A DNA stretch of 64,000 bases from Gemmatimonadaceae bacterium (GTDB taxonomy: Bacteria; Gemmatimonadota; Gemmatimonadetes; Gemmatimonadales; Gemmatimonadaceae). Under the pieces are notes generated by a model. It was given only the letters and a program-made list of their open reading frames with translations. It did not search any database and had not been told where the DNA came from. The first letter of the stretch is position 1. Each line of letters begins with the position of its first letter. The DNA lies in the NCBI GenBank assembly GCA_016742275.1, contig JACVCD010000001.1, positions 248,001 through 312,000 on the forward strand. Reading direction: 5' to 3'. Positions 47,256-54,957 of this stretch are shown here, in pieces. A program made the translations under genes and the position numbers.

Positions 47256-48164
47256 ATGCAGGCAGCAGCTGCGACCAGGACTTCTGAAGCTCGTGCCAAA
47301 GGCTTCTTCCGTTCCGCTCCCTCCACCGCCTTCGACCAGTATCTCCACGATATCCAGAAGTTGCCCCTGATCACCGACGCCGCCGAAGAGCGTCGTCTTG
47401 CCCGTCTGGCGCAGAAGGGTGACGAGTCCGCCGCCGAACGACTCGTGACCGCGAACCTCCGGTTCGTGATCAGCTACGTAAAGAAGTATCAGGGACATGG
47501 CCTCGACCTGTCCGAGCTCGTCGCGATCGGCAACGAAGGCCTGCTCAAGGCGGTCCGGAAGTTCGATCCCGATCAGGGCGTCAAGTTCATTTCGTACGCT
47601 GTGTGGTGGGTGCGTCAGGCCGTGCTCAAGGCCCTCGCCGAACAGACCCGCAGCGTCCGTATCCCGCTCAATCAGAATTCGCAGCTCATCCGTCTCGCCC
47701 GTGGCGAGATGATCCTCTCCCAGGTGCTCAACCGTGAGCCCAGCGATGAGGAAATGGCCAAGCTGCTCGGCGAGCCCATCGAACAGGTGCGCGCCGCCCG
47801 CCAGATCACGAGCACCGAAGTCTCGCTCGATGCCCCCATCGATCGTCAGGATCGTGAAGCGTCCACCCTTGGCGAACGGTTCGCGGGTGAAACGCACGCC
47901 GACATCGAAGACGGCACCGATTTCCGCCTGATGCGCGAGTTCATCGACCGCGTCTTCCGGAAGTACCTCACCCCCCGCGAACGCAAGATCCTGTACCTCT
48001 ATTACGGGCTCGACGAAGGGGCGGAAGCCATGACCCTTGAGCGCATTGGCGCGCTCATGGGCGTGACGCGCGAACGCATCCGTCAGATCCGCGAACGCGC
48101 CTTCGAGAAGCTGAGGGAGTCGCCCGATGGACGTGCTCTGGCGGGTTTTTGGGGCGCTGCTTGA
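47256..48164 (+). CDS. rpoD: RpoD/SigA-type RNA polymerase sigma factor without region 1.1
   Basis: Encodes 302 residues from the ATG at 47256, preceded by GCGAGGA as ribosome binding site. Region 1.2 is FDQYLHDIQKLPLIT, region 2 includes NLRFVISYVKKYQGHGLDLSE and FISYAVWWVRQAV (the -10 reading helix), region 3 has IRLARGEMI, and region 4 ends in LMGVTRERIRQIRERAFEKL (the -35 reading helix). Lack of the acidic region 1.1 and the small size fit the short primary sigma factors of several phyla, or a closely related alternative sigma. The gene has its own strong promoter. Confidence 0.9.
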   Translation: MQAAAATRTSEARAKGFFRSAPSTAFDQYLHDIQKLPLITDAAEERRLARLAQKGDESAAERLVTANLRFVISYVKKYQGHGLDLSELVAIGNEGLLKAVRKFDPDQGVKFISYAVWWVRQAVLKALAEQTRSVRIPLNQNSQLIRLARGEMILSQVLNREPSDEEMAKLLGEPIEQVRAARQITSTEVSLDAPIDRQDREASTLGERFAGETHADIEDGTDFRLMREFIDRVFRKYLTPRERKILYLYYGLDEGAEAMTLERIGALMGVTRERIRQIRERAFEKLRESPDGRALAGFWGAA

Positions 48165-48245
48165 AGTTCAGCTCGCCTGATTAAAGCGAGCTCATCCGTA
48201 AGTCGTTGTGTTGTGTGTAGTTCCGCAAACTCTTACAATTAAGGG

Positions 48246-48279
48246 ACGGCGGTTTCCCGGACGATCGGGCGACCGCCGT
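48246..48279 (+). terminator. Intrinsic terminator after the sigma gene
   Basis: ACGGCGGT (48246-48253) pairs with ACCGCCGT (48272-48279), with a second inner CCCG/CGGG stem. A short TTT follows at 48279-48281. It lies 81 bases after the sigma stop codon and 26 bases before the response regulator start. Confidence 0.65.
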
Positions 48280-48305
48280 TTCATGTCTGGACCGGAGTTG
48301 GTTGA

Positions 48306-48686
48306 GTGCCCCGTGCGTTGATCGTGGACGATGAAGCCGGTATTCGTTTTGCCCTCAAGCGCTGGTTTGAGCGACAGCAATGGACGGTAGACGAAGCCGA
48401 AGACGGAAATGCCGCCCTGGCGCTGCTTCGCAGCAGCACTGACGGGGCGACACCATACGATGTTGTTGTATGTGATCTGCATCTGCCCTACCTGAGCGGC
48501 GAAGCAATCGTCGGGTTGATGCGCAACGAGAACCCTGAACTGGCGCGTCGCATCATTCTCACGACCGGCGACGCGGTCACTGACGCCGAACCGGGGTCGA
48601 TTCTGGCCGAACATGCGTTCGTGCTCCAGAAGCCATTTGATCTGGCGACACTGAAGGAGACAGTCGCGAAGGTCACGGCGGGCTGA
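48306..48686 (+). CDS. Stand-alone response regulator receiver protein
   Basis: Encodes 126 residues, a single receiver domain, from the GTG at 48306. The acidic pair is D8/D9 in LIVDDE, the phospho-acceptor D57 in VVCDLHLP, the Thr of LTTGD and the conserved K109 in LQKPF. No output domain is attached, so it should pass or buffer phosphate as in CheY or Spo0F-type relays. No kinase is adjacent. The hybrid kinase at 32.5-36.3 kb carries a related receiver of its own. Confidence 0.9.
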   Translation: MPRALIVDDEAGIRFALKRWFERQQWTVDEAEDGNAALALLRSSTDGATPYDVVVCDLHLPYLSGEAIVGLMRNENPELARRIILTTGDAVTDAEPGSILAEHAFVLQKPFDLATLKETVAKVTAG

Positions 48687-48701
48687 CAGGAACAGCAAAA
48701 A

Positions 48702-48821
48702 GCGGAAGCCAAACGGCGGAAGCGAGTAGACGGAAGCAATGAGCGGAAGCCAAGGCGCGGATACCGCGTGTGGCTTCCGTTTTTTGCTTCCGCCCCGTCG
48801 CTTCCGCTTCAGTGCTACCGC
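48702..48821. repeat. Two-arm palindrome, four GCGGAAGC units each side, before glcD
   Basis: Left units start at 48702, 48716, 48730 (ACGGAAGC) and 48743. Right units start at 48773 (GCTTCCGT), 48786, 48800 and 48814 (GCTACCGC). For every opposed pair, left start plus right end is the same (97523), so spacers of 6, 6 and 5 bases face each other exactly although their sequences do not pair. The axis has CGCGG-ATA-CCGCG (48756-48768). AACAGC precedes and AGTTCAC follows. As RNA it would be a rod of 8-base-pair helices and symmetric internal loops. It ends 22 bases before the glcD ATG. Confidence 0.9.
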
Positions 48822-48843
48822 AGTTCACAGTTTATCTTCCACT

Positions 48844-50241
48844 ATGCTCGCCGCTCTGTCCGCCATCGTCGGCTCCCGCTGGGTGAAATCCCGCCCTGCG
48901 GCGCTCGCCCCTTACGACAGCGACGGACTGCCCGGTTACCACGCCACGCCATCGCTGGCGGTATTTCCCGGGACTCGCGACGAGCTGATTGCCGTGGTGC
49001 GTGAACTCGCCCGCACTGGCACACCATTCGTCCCGCGCGGCGCGGGCACCGGTTTATCGGGTGGCGCACTGGCCAAGGGTGTGGTGCTCATTGGCCTCAA
49101 TCGCCTCACACGCATCATCGAGGTCGATCCGGTCAATCGCATTGCGCGCGTGGAACCAGGCGTGGTGAATGCGCGGCTGTCGCGCGAAACGGTGAAGTAC
49201 GGCCTGCATTACGCACCCGATCCGAGCAGCCAGAGTGTCTGTACCATCGGCGGCAACGTGGCCGAAAACGCGGGCGGACCGCACTGCCTCAAGTACGGCG
49301 TCACACTCAATCACGTCGTCGAGTGCGAAGTGGTACTGCCCGATGGTTCACTCGTGCAGCTTGGCGGCGCATCGCAGGAGTCCGAGGGCTACGACCTGCT
49401 TGGCGCATTTGTCGGCAGCGAAGGATGTTTCGGCATCGCTACGCAGATCACCGTGCGCCTCGTGCCGCTGCCGGAAAGCGTGCACACCATGCTGGCCGAT
49501 TTCTCGAGTGTCACCGACGCCGCGCGTGCCGTGTCCCGCATCATTGCCAGTGGCATCGTGCCCGCCGCGCTCGAGATGATGGACAACGCCACCATCCGTG
49601 CCGTCGAAGCCAGCATCTATGCGGCCGGCTATCCGGTCGATGCCGCCGCCATTCTGCTCTGCGAAGTGGATGGCCCGGTACAGGGATTGGACGAAGACGT
49701 CGCCATCATTCGCGAAGCCTGTCTATTGCACGGCGCGCGCGAAGTCCGTGTGGCAACGGAAGCGGCCGATCGCATGCGACTCTGGCAAGGACGCAAGAAA
49801 GCCTTTGGTGCCATGGGCCGCATTGCCCCGTCGCTCGTGGTGCAGGACGCCGTCGTGCCGCGCACACGACTGCCCCAGGTGCTGGAGCACATCGATCAGA
49901 TCAGCGCCCGACACGGCGTGCGTGTGTGCAACGTGTTTCATGCGGGTGATGGCAATCTGCATCCCAACATTCCTTACGACGCGAGTGACCGCGAGCAGGA
50001 TGCGCGGGTGCACGCTGCCATGAAGGAGATCATGCAGGCCTGCATCGATGCCGGTGGTACCATCACCGGCGAACACGGGGTGGGACTCGACAAGATCGGC
50101 TACATGGAATCGTTGTTCGATGCGCCAACACTCGATGCCATGTGCCGACTGCGCAGCGTATTCGATCCCGACAAGCGCGCCAATCCCGGCAAGGTGGTGC
50201 CCATGCACAGTTGCCGCGAATGGGCAGGTGTGGTGCGATGA
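48844..50241 (+). CDS. glcD: Glycolate oxidase FAD-binding subunit GlcD
   Basis: Encodes 465 residues from the ATG at 48844; the frame is open further upstream only through the repeat. The N-terminal FAD-binding PCMH domain has TPFVPRGAGTGLSGGA and CTIGGNVAENAGGPHCLKYG. The C-terminal FAD-linked oxidase domain includes VFHAGDGNLHPN, GGTITGEHGVG and the metal and substrate His residues. GlcD oxidises glycolate to glyoxylate together with GlcE and GlcF. All three genes overlap by four bases (ATGA), so the complex is co-translated. Confidence 0.92.
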   Translation: MLAALSAIVGSRWVKSRPAALAPYDSDGLPGYHATPSLAVFPGTRDELIAVVRELARTGTPFVPRGAGTGLSGGALAKGVVLIGLNRLTRIIEVDPVNRIARVEPGVVNARLSRETVKYGLHYAPDPSSQSVCTIGGNVAENAGGPHCLKYGVTLNHVVECEVVLPDGSLVQLGGASQESEGYDLLGAFVGSEGCFGIATQITVRLVPLPESVHTMLADFSSVTDAARAVSRIIASGIVPAALEMMDNATIRAVEASIYAAGYPVDAAAILLCEVDGPVQGLDEDVAIIREACLLHGAREVRVATEAADRMRLWQGRKKAFGAMGRIAPSLVVQDAVVPRTRLPQVLEHIDQISARHGVRVCNVFHAGDGNLHPNIPYDASDREQDARVHAAMKEIMQACIDAGGTITGEHGVGLDKIGYMESLFDAPTLDAMCRLRSVFDPDKRANPGKVVPMHSCREWAGVVR

Positions 50242-51386
50242 GCGAGGTACTCGCCCAGCAGATCCGCGCGCATGTCGAATCGCGCACACCATTTCGCCCG
50301 ACAGGTAGCGGAACCTGGCTGCACGGTGGTGGCCCGTTTGCTGATGCCGCACACCTGGACGTGCGTGCGCATGCGCAGGGCGTGGTGGCGTATGAACCCG
50401 GCGATCTTGTCGCGACGGTCGGCGCTGGCACGACCTGGCAGGAATTATCGGACATCACAGCCGTGCACGGTCAGATGTTCGCCATTGCGCCATACGGTTC
50501 GCCGCATAGTACCATCGGCGCCATGGTGGCCACTGCGGCCAGCGCACCGCTGGCCTACGGTGACCTGCTGATGCGCGATCTGGTACTTGGCCTCACGGCC
50601 ATAACCTGTACCGAAACGGGCGAGCGCATTCGTGCTGGCGGACAGGTGGTCAAGAATGTGGCCGGCTTCGATTTGGTGCGGCTTTTTACGGGCGCATTTG
50701 GCACGCTGGGTGTCATCACCGAAGTCAGTCTGCGTCTGCATGCGCGTCCACCGCACGATGACATCGTGAGAGTGCCTCTCGCGCAGGATCTTGCCAGTGT
50801 ACTGCCACAGATCGTGGCCAATCGCGGTCCGGTTTCCCTGCTCATACACATGGCACCGGGACACACACCCGAGCTGTGGGCGCGCATCAGCGGAAACAAC
50901 TCACGCGTTGATGCATTGCGCACGCATGTCGCGGCGCTGGCCATGGCACTGGATAGCGCGTTGCATACGCACGGCACCGCCGACGCACCGCACGACACGC
51001 CGCTGTTTCACTCACCAGCCGATGCGATCGTGTTGCGTCTCCGTACGCCACGCAGTGATGCCGTGCCCTTCGTGACGGCAGCGCGTGAAGCGTTGCCGCA
51101 CGCCACACTGCAGTATCACGTGGAACGCGGCACGTTGCGCGCCATGATCCCCGCAGAACACACCACGCGCGTGGACAAGGACCTCGGCACGCTCTATCGC
51201 ATTGCCGCACAGTTTGGCGCCATGCATACCATCAGTGTGGCATGGGACCAGGGTCGCACTACGCCGGCACCACGCAGTCCGCTCGAGCGTCAGATCAAGC
51301 AACAGTTCGATCCGCATCACTGCTGCAATCGCTGGCGTTCGGCACCAGACGAGATTCCCGATCATCTCACGAGTTCTGCCGCATGA
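50238..51386 (+). CDS. glcE: Glycolate oxidase FAD-binding subunit GlcE
   Basis: Encodes 382 residues from the ATG at 50238 overlapping the glcD stop. A short PCMH domain is visible: TPFRPTGSGTWLHGGG, VATVGAGTTWQELSD, GSPHSTIGAMVATAAS and GGQVVKNVAGFDLVRLFTGA, the last being the GlcE hallmark. The C-terminal half is shorter than in GlcD and lacks the catalytic His block, as expected for the non-catalytic FAD subunit. It is translationally coupled to glcF. Confidence 0.9.
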   Translation: MSEVLAQQIRAHVESRTPFRPTGSGTWLHGGGPFADAAHLDVRAHAQGVVAYEPGDLVATVGAGTTWQELSDITAVHGQMFAIAPYGSPHSTIGAMVATAASAPLAYGDLLMRDLVLGLTAITCTETGERIRAGGQVVKNVAGFDLVRLFTGAFGTLGVITEVSLRLHARPPHDDIVRVPLAQDLASVLPQIVANRGPVSLLIHMAPGHTPELWARISGNNSRVDALRTHVAALAMALDSALHTHGTADAPHDTPLFHSPADAIVLRLRTPRSDAVPFVTAAREALPHATLQYHVERGTLRAMIPAEHTTRVDKDLGTLYRIAAQFGAMHTISVAWDQGRTTPAPRSPLERQIKQQFDPHHCCNRWRSAPDEIPDHLTSSAA

Positions 51387-52741
51387 GTACTTCTCATGAG
51401 ATGACACGGATGAACGAAGCGCGTTCGTGTGCCCTGCCCGGCACACCATTGGCACAGGCTGCAGCCGGACTCGATGCCTGCGTGCACTGCGGGTTCTGTC
51501 TGCAGGCCTGCCCCACGTACGTGAATCTTGAAGACGAAAACGATTCACCGCGTGGCCGCCTCGTGCTGATGCGTCGTCTACTCGATGGCGACATCGCTCC
51601 CACCGATCCCGATATCGGTCAACACCTCGATCGCTGCCTCGGCTGCCGCGCCTGCGAAACCGCCTGTCCGTCGGGTGTGCCCTACGGGGAACTGATCGAA
51701 GCCACGCGCGCCACACTCGCGCCGATTCGCGGCCTGCCCCTCGTGGCACGTCTCATTCTGCGCGTGTTCCGCGTGCACGTGGTGTTGCACACGGCCCTGT
51801 TCTTCGCGCGCCTTTTCCGCAACACCCGTATTCCCGAACTACTCGCGCGCCACGTGCCGCGTCGCCTGGGCTTCCCGCTCGCGATGCTCGCCAGCACCAG
51901 AGCGCGCAGCATCCCCGTCGCTCCTCTCGTCAATTCGCTTCCGCCCACCTCGCTTCCGCCATCAAAGCTTCCGCCCGTCACGCTTCCGCAGTCTGCTGCT
52001 TCAACCAGTCTGTTGACCGGCTGCGTCATGCACGGTCTCCTTCGCCACGTCAATCACGCAACCGAAGAGACACTGGCCCACAACGGCTTCACCCTCACCG
52101 CCACACCGGGTCAACGTTGCTGTGGCGCGCTGCATGCCCATGCGGGTGACATTGAAGCGGCGCGTGAACTCGCACGCCAGAACATTGCGGCCTTCGAACG
52201 CAGTAACCCCGATACCATCGTGGTCAATGCGGCCGGTTGCGGCGCCATGTTCAAACAGTACGGTCATCTGCTGCAGGACGATCCTGTCTGGGCCGCGCGC
52301 GCTTCCATCATTTCAGCAAAAACACGTGATGTAAGTGAGCTGCTAGCCACTACCGGCCCTGTACCTGGCTTACAGCCTGTGCCCGTGCGTGTCACGCACG
52401 ATCCACCGTGCCATCAGATGCATGCACAGCGTGTGGTGACACAACCGATGAAGGTGCTGCAATCCATTCCGGGCCTTGAGTTGGTTCCGCTCGAGGACGC
52501 CGATCAGTGCTGTGGCAGCGCCGGCATCTACAATCTCGTGGAGCCTGACACATCGGATGCGGTGCTGTCTCCCAAGCTGCGACGCATCGCGGAAACGCAC
52601 GCGCAGGTGCTGGCCACCGGAAACCCAGGGTGCATGATGCAGTTGGGTGCCGGACTCCATCTGACCGGATCCGATACCATCGTCAAGCATCCGGTGGAGT
52701 TGTTGGCCGAGTCCTATCGCGGCGGCACTCGACCAGCGTAG
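51383..52741 (+). CDS. glcF: Glycolate oxidase iron-sulfur subunit GlcF, with in-frame repeat insert
   Basis: Encodes 452 residues from the ATG at 51383. Two [4Fe-4S] motifs lie near the N-terminus: C33, C36, C39, C43 (CVHCGFCLQACP) and C85, C88, C91, C95 (CLGCRACETACP). Two C-terminal CCG domains follow (GQRCCGALHAHAGD and DQCCGSAGIYNL). The subunit carries electrons from the FAD subunits to the respiratory chain. Residues 185-203 (SLPPTSLPPSKLPPVTLPQS region) join the two halves and are encoded by a four-unit GCTTCCGC arm, probably a DNA insert tolerated in a linker. Confidence 0.92.
   Translation: MSTSHEMTRMNEARSCALPGTPLAQAAAGLDACVHCGFCLQACPTYVNLEDENDSPRGRLVLMRRLLDGDIAPTDPDIGQHLDRCLGCRACETACPSGVPYGELIEATRATLAPIRGLPLVARLILRVFRVHVVLHTALFFARLFRNTRIPELLARHVPRRLGFPLAMLASTRARSIPVAPLVNSLPPTSLPPSKLPPVTLPQSAASTSLLTGCVMHGLLRHVNHATEETLAHNGFTLTATPGQRCCGALHAHAGDIEAARELARQNIAAFERSNPDTIVVNAAGCGAMFKQYGHLLQDDPVWAARASIISAKTRDVSELLATTGPVPGLQPVPVRVTHDPPCHQMHAQRVVTQPMKVLQSIPGLELVPLEDADQCCGSAGIYNLVEPDTSDAVLSPKLRRIAETHAQVLATGNPGCMMQLGAGLHLTGSDTIVKHPVELLAESYRGGTRPA
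51937..51989. repeat. Single four-unit GCTTCCGC arm inside glcF
   Basis: Four exact GCTTCCGC units start at 51937, 51952, 51967 and 51982, at 15-base spacing, so each is read in the same frame as S/x-L-P-P/Q. AGTCTGCTGC follows, like the AGTTC end of other arms. The 7-base spacers differ from each other. It lies in the linker between the ferredoxin-like and CCG parts of GlcF. Confidence 0.9.
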
Positions 52742-53326
52742 TTGAACGTGCCAGCCACCATCATCGCCTTCGACGGCGCGTTGTTCGATACACTGCCGGC
52801 ACGACGCGCCGCATTGCAGGATGCACTACAGGCGGAAGGAGCGCGGGTCGAAGACAGCGCCCTCGACCTCCTGCTGCCGGGGCGTACATTCGGAGAAGTC
52901 GTGAGCGCACTTGATGCGTTTACTCATGATCCGACAAGCGCCGATCTCGTACTGCTGCGGGTACAGCGACTCTACGCCGCGATTGTCGCGCACGGAGTCC
53001 GTCTCATGCCGGACGGCATGAACGTGCTTCGCGATGCACAACGCGCAGGACACCGTATCATTCTGAGGGCGGACAGTGATCGCCGTCATGTGGAAGCACT
53101 GCTGACACTTTCCGGGCTTGAGACCGGCGTCAATGTGGTGCGCTGTGCCGATGATCCGCCGCGAGGGCCTGCGCCGTCACTGACACGAAGCTGGGAAGTG
53201 ATTCATGAACGCCTCACCAGATTCGCAATTCCGGTAGTCGAGCGGTTCGCCTATGAAGCAACGGAGCGCACCCTTGCCGCTGCTGGGGAAGTCGTCCTAT
53301 CGGGGACCGTAGCCACTCCGCACTAG
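52742..53326 (+). CDS. HAD-like protein lacking the nucleophilic Asp
   Basis: Encodes 194 residues from a TTG at 52742 (a GTG at 52748 is also possible). The overall plan is that of a small HAD phosphatase of the phosphoglycolate type: motif I, helical cap (about 20-95), motif II near IILRADSDRR, and a C-terminal core. Motif I reads IIAFDGALFDTL: where FDLDGTL is usual, the nucleophile Asp is Ala9 while the second Asp (D11) remains. Phosphatase activity by the HAD mechanism is therefore unlikely. Its place directly after glcDEF suggests a derived phosphoglycolate phosphatase, now perhaps a binding or regulatory protein. Confidence 0.7.
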   Translation: MNVPATIIAFDGALFDTLPARRAALQDALQAEGARVEDSALDLLLPGRTFGEVVSALDAFTHDPTSADLVLLRVQRLYAAIVAHGVRLMPDGMNVLRDAQRAGHRIILRADSDRRHVEALLTLSGLETGVNVVRCADDPPRGPAPSLTRSWEVIHERLTRFAIPVVERFAYEATERTLAAAGEVVLSGTVATPH

Positions 53327-53373
53327 ATTCAAATCAGGTTCTTCGCTGCTGTCCTGCTCCATCGAGTCACGTC

Positions 53374-54444
53374 ATGTCCGACACGCCCGAACTGTTGTTT
53401 CCGCCGCCGCTCACTGCGGACGATGCAGAATCGTATCTCGATCTTCGCCGCCGCGCGGTGTGGTTCGAAGCGCAGAATCACTGGAGCCTTATCACGGGCC
53501 CGAGTGCCGCTGACGCGCTCAATGGTCTCGTCACCAACGACGTGGCCGCGCTTGAAGTGGGGCGCGGTCAGCATGCCATCGCATTGACCGCCAAGGGCAA
53601 GGTGGTGTGCGATATGTACATCGCACGTCTCGATGATCAGTCGTTCCTGTGTACGGTCATTCGTGACAGTGCGGCGGCATGGCTGGCTATGGCGCGCAAG
53701 TACATCAATCCTCGGCTCGCCAAGGTGGTCGACGATCATGAGTCGTGGGCGACCTGGATGGTGTTTGGTGCGCAGGCCGCAGAAGCCATTGCAAGCCTGG
53801 GCGGACCCTCGGAAGAAGCCGATTCACCCGATGCATTGGCTGCGCGCATAACACGACTCGAGCAATGGCCGGTCTGGGGACATGCCCCATGGGTGATCGG
53901 TTCTGCCACGGTGCGCCTCATCCGGGCCCCCGTCATGGGCGCGCTGCCGGGTTTCGTGATTCTTGCGCGCGCCGAAGACCGCTCGTTCATCCAGTCGCAA
54001 CTCGCGGCCTCGCCATATCGTCGCGGCAGCCGGTCGGTCTGGAACGTGGCGCGCATCGAAGGAGGCCGTCCGGCATTTGGCGTGGATATGGACGACAACA
54101 CCATCCCGCAGGAAGCCAACCTCGACGTGCTGGGCGCCATCTCCTTCACCAAGGGCTGCTATACGGGCCAAGAGACGGTGGCGCGGGTGCACTTCCGTGG
54201 GCATGTGAACCGCCATCTGCGGGGTCTTCGCGCCACCGAGCCTCTGCCGCAACACGCCCGGGTCCTGGATGAAGCGGGCAAGGATGTGGGGGACGTGCGC
54301 AGTACGGTCATTTCGCCTCGCCTGGGCCCCATCGCCATGGCCATGATCCGCCGAGAGGTCGTCCCCGGTTCGCCCGTTCGCGTCCAGCTCGGGAGCCGGG
54401 AGATTGTCGCGGAAACGGTGGCTCTCCCCTTCGAGGGGAACTAG
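53374..54444 (+). CDS. ygfZ: Folate-binding Fe-S cluster repair protein YgfZ/GcvT-like
   Basis: Encodes 356 residues. The GcvT fold binds tetrahydrofolate, and YgfZ helps to build or repair certain Fe-S proteins. The signature KGCYTGQE is at residues 260-267 (C262 is the conserved redox Cys), followed by TVARVHFRGHVNRHLRGL. The N-terminal half has VTNDVAALEVGRGQHAIAL as in GcvT relatives. The presence of this gene after an Fe-S containing oxidase operon is suggestive but may be chance. A strong hairpin follows the stop. Confidence 0.9.
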   Translation: MSDTPELLFPPPLTADDAESYLDLRRRAVWFEAQNHWSLITGPSAADALNGLVTNDVAALEVGRGQHAIALTAKGKVVCDMYIARLDDQSFLCTVIRDSAAAWLAMARKYINPRLAKVVDDHESWATWMVFGAQAAEAIASLGGPSEEADSPDALAARITRLEQWPVWGHAPWVIGSATVRLIRAPVMGALPGFVILARAEDRSFIQSQLAASPYRRGSRSVWNVARIEGGRPAFGVDMDDNTIPQEANLDVLGAISFTKGCYTGQETVARVHFRGHVNRHLRGLRATEPLPQHARVLDEAGKDVGDVRSTVISPRLGPIAMAMIRREVVPGSPVRVQLGSREIVAETVALPFEGN

Positions 54445-54466
54445 GGCGCTCGTTGGAGTAAATACA

Positions 54467-54499
54467 AAGCGGGCGGGAGACCAGGTCTCCCGCCCGCTT
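54467..54499. terminator. Bidirectional intrinsic terminator
   Basis: AAGCGGGCGGGAGACC (54467-54482) and GGTCTCCCGCCCGCTT (54484-54499) form a perfect 16-base-pair inverted repeat, with a loop formed by the few central bases. TTCATC follows on the plus side and TTTGTATTTA on the minus side. It lies between the convergent ygfZ and the small lipoprotein gene and should stop both. Confidence 0.9.
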
Positions 54500-54529
54500 C
54501 ATCAGTCAGCCAGGCTGACTACAAGCTTC

Positions 54530-54709
54530 TTAGTGCTTGGTCGTGTCGGCGGCCGAATCCGGCTTGGCCGTCGTGTCGACAGCGGCCGAATCCGCAACCG
54601 GCGCCGCAGCGGCCGGGGCGGCCAGAGCGGTGTCAGCGGCCGGGGCCTCTTCCTTGGCGGAGCAGGCGGCGAGCACGAGTGCAGCAGCGACGAGGGCGAT
54701 GCGCTTCAT
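54530..54709 (-). CDS. Small Ala/Asp-rich lipoprotein
   Basis: Encodes 59 residues from the ATG at 54709, preceded by GGAG. The signal peptide MKRIALVAAALVLAAC ends in the lipobox LAAC, so the Cys becomes lipid-modified. The mature part consists only of Ala, Asp, Thr, Pro, Lys and Glu (for example AADTALAAPAAAAPVADSA) and has no fold. Similar short lipoproteins are common in the phylum; their role is unknown. A strong terminator follows. Confidence 0.75.
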   Translation of the reverse strand: MKRIALVAAALVLAACSAKEEAPAADTALAAPAAAAPVADSAAVDTTAKPDSAADTTKH

Positions 54710-54957
54710 GGAGAACTCCAACGGTGCGGTGTAAGCTCCGTGCGTCCTGAAAAGCGCACGGCCCCCTCGGCGGATTTGCCGACGGGGATCTTGCACATCC
54801 AAAGTACCGGTAGAGAACACTGTGTCAAGTGAGACTTCGTGTTAAGAATCACGGCAGAGCCAGCCGTGCAAAGTCTTGCCACACAAGCATTTTCCGACTG
54901 TCACACGGTGACGGGTCCTCGCCGGACCTGCGCCAACCACCTCTTCCATCCAGGCTC

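Noticed and set aside
48702-48821. Plain intrinsic terminators for the GCGGAAGC palindromes
   Set aside because: They may stop transcription incidentally, but four separated units per arm, constant geometry and copies inside coding genes are not explained by a terminator function. One copy lies upstream of glcD rather than after a gene end.
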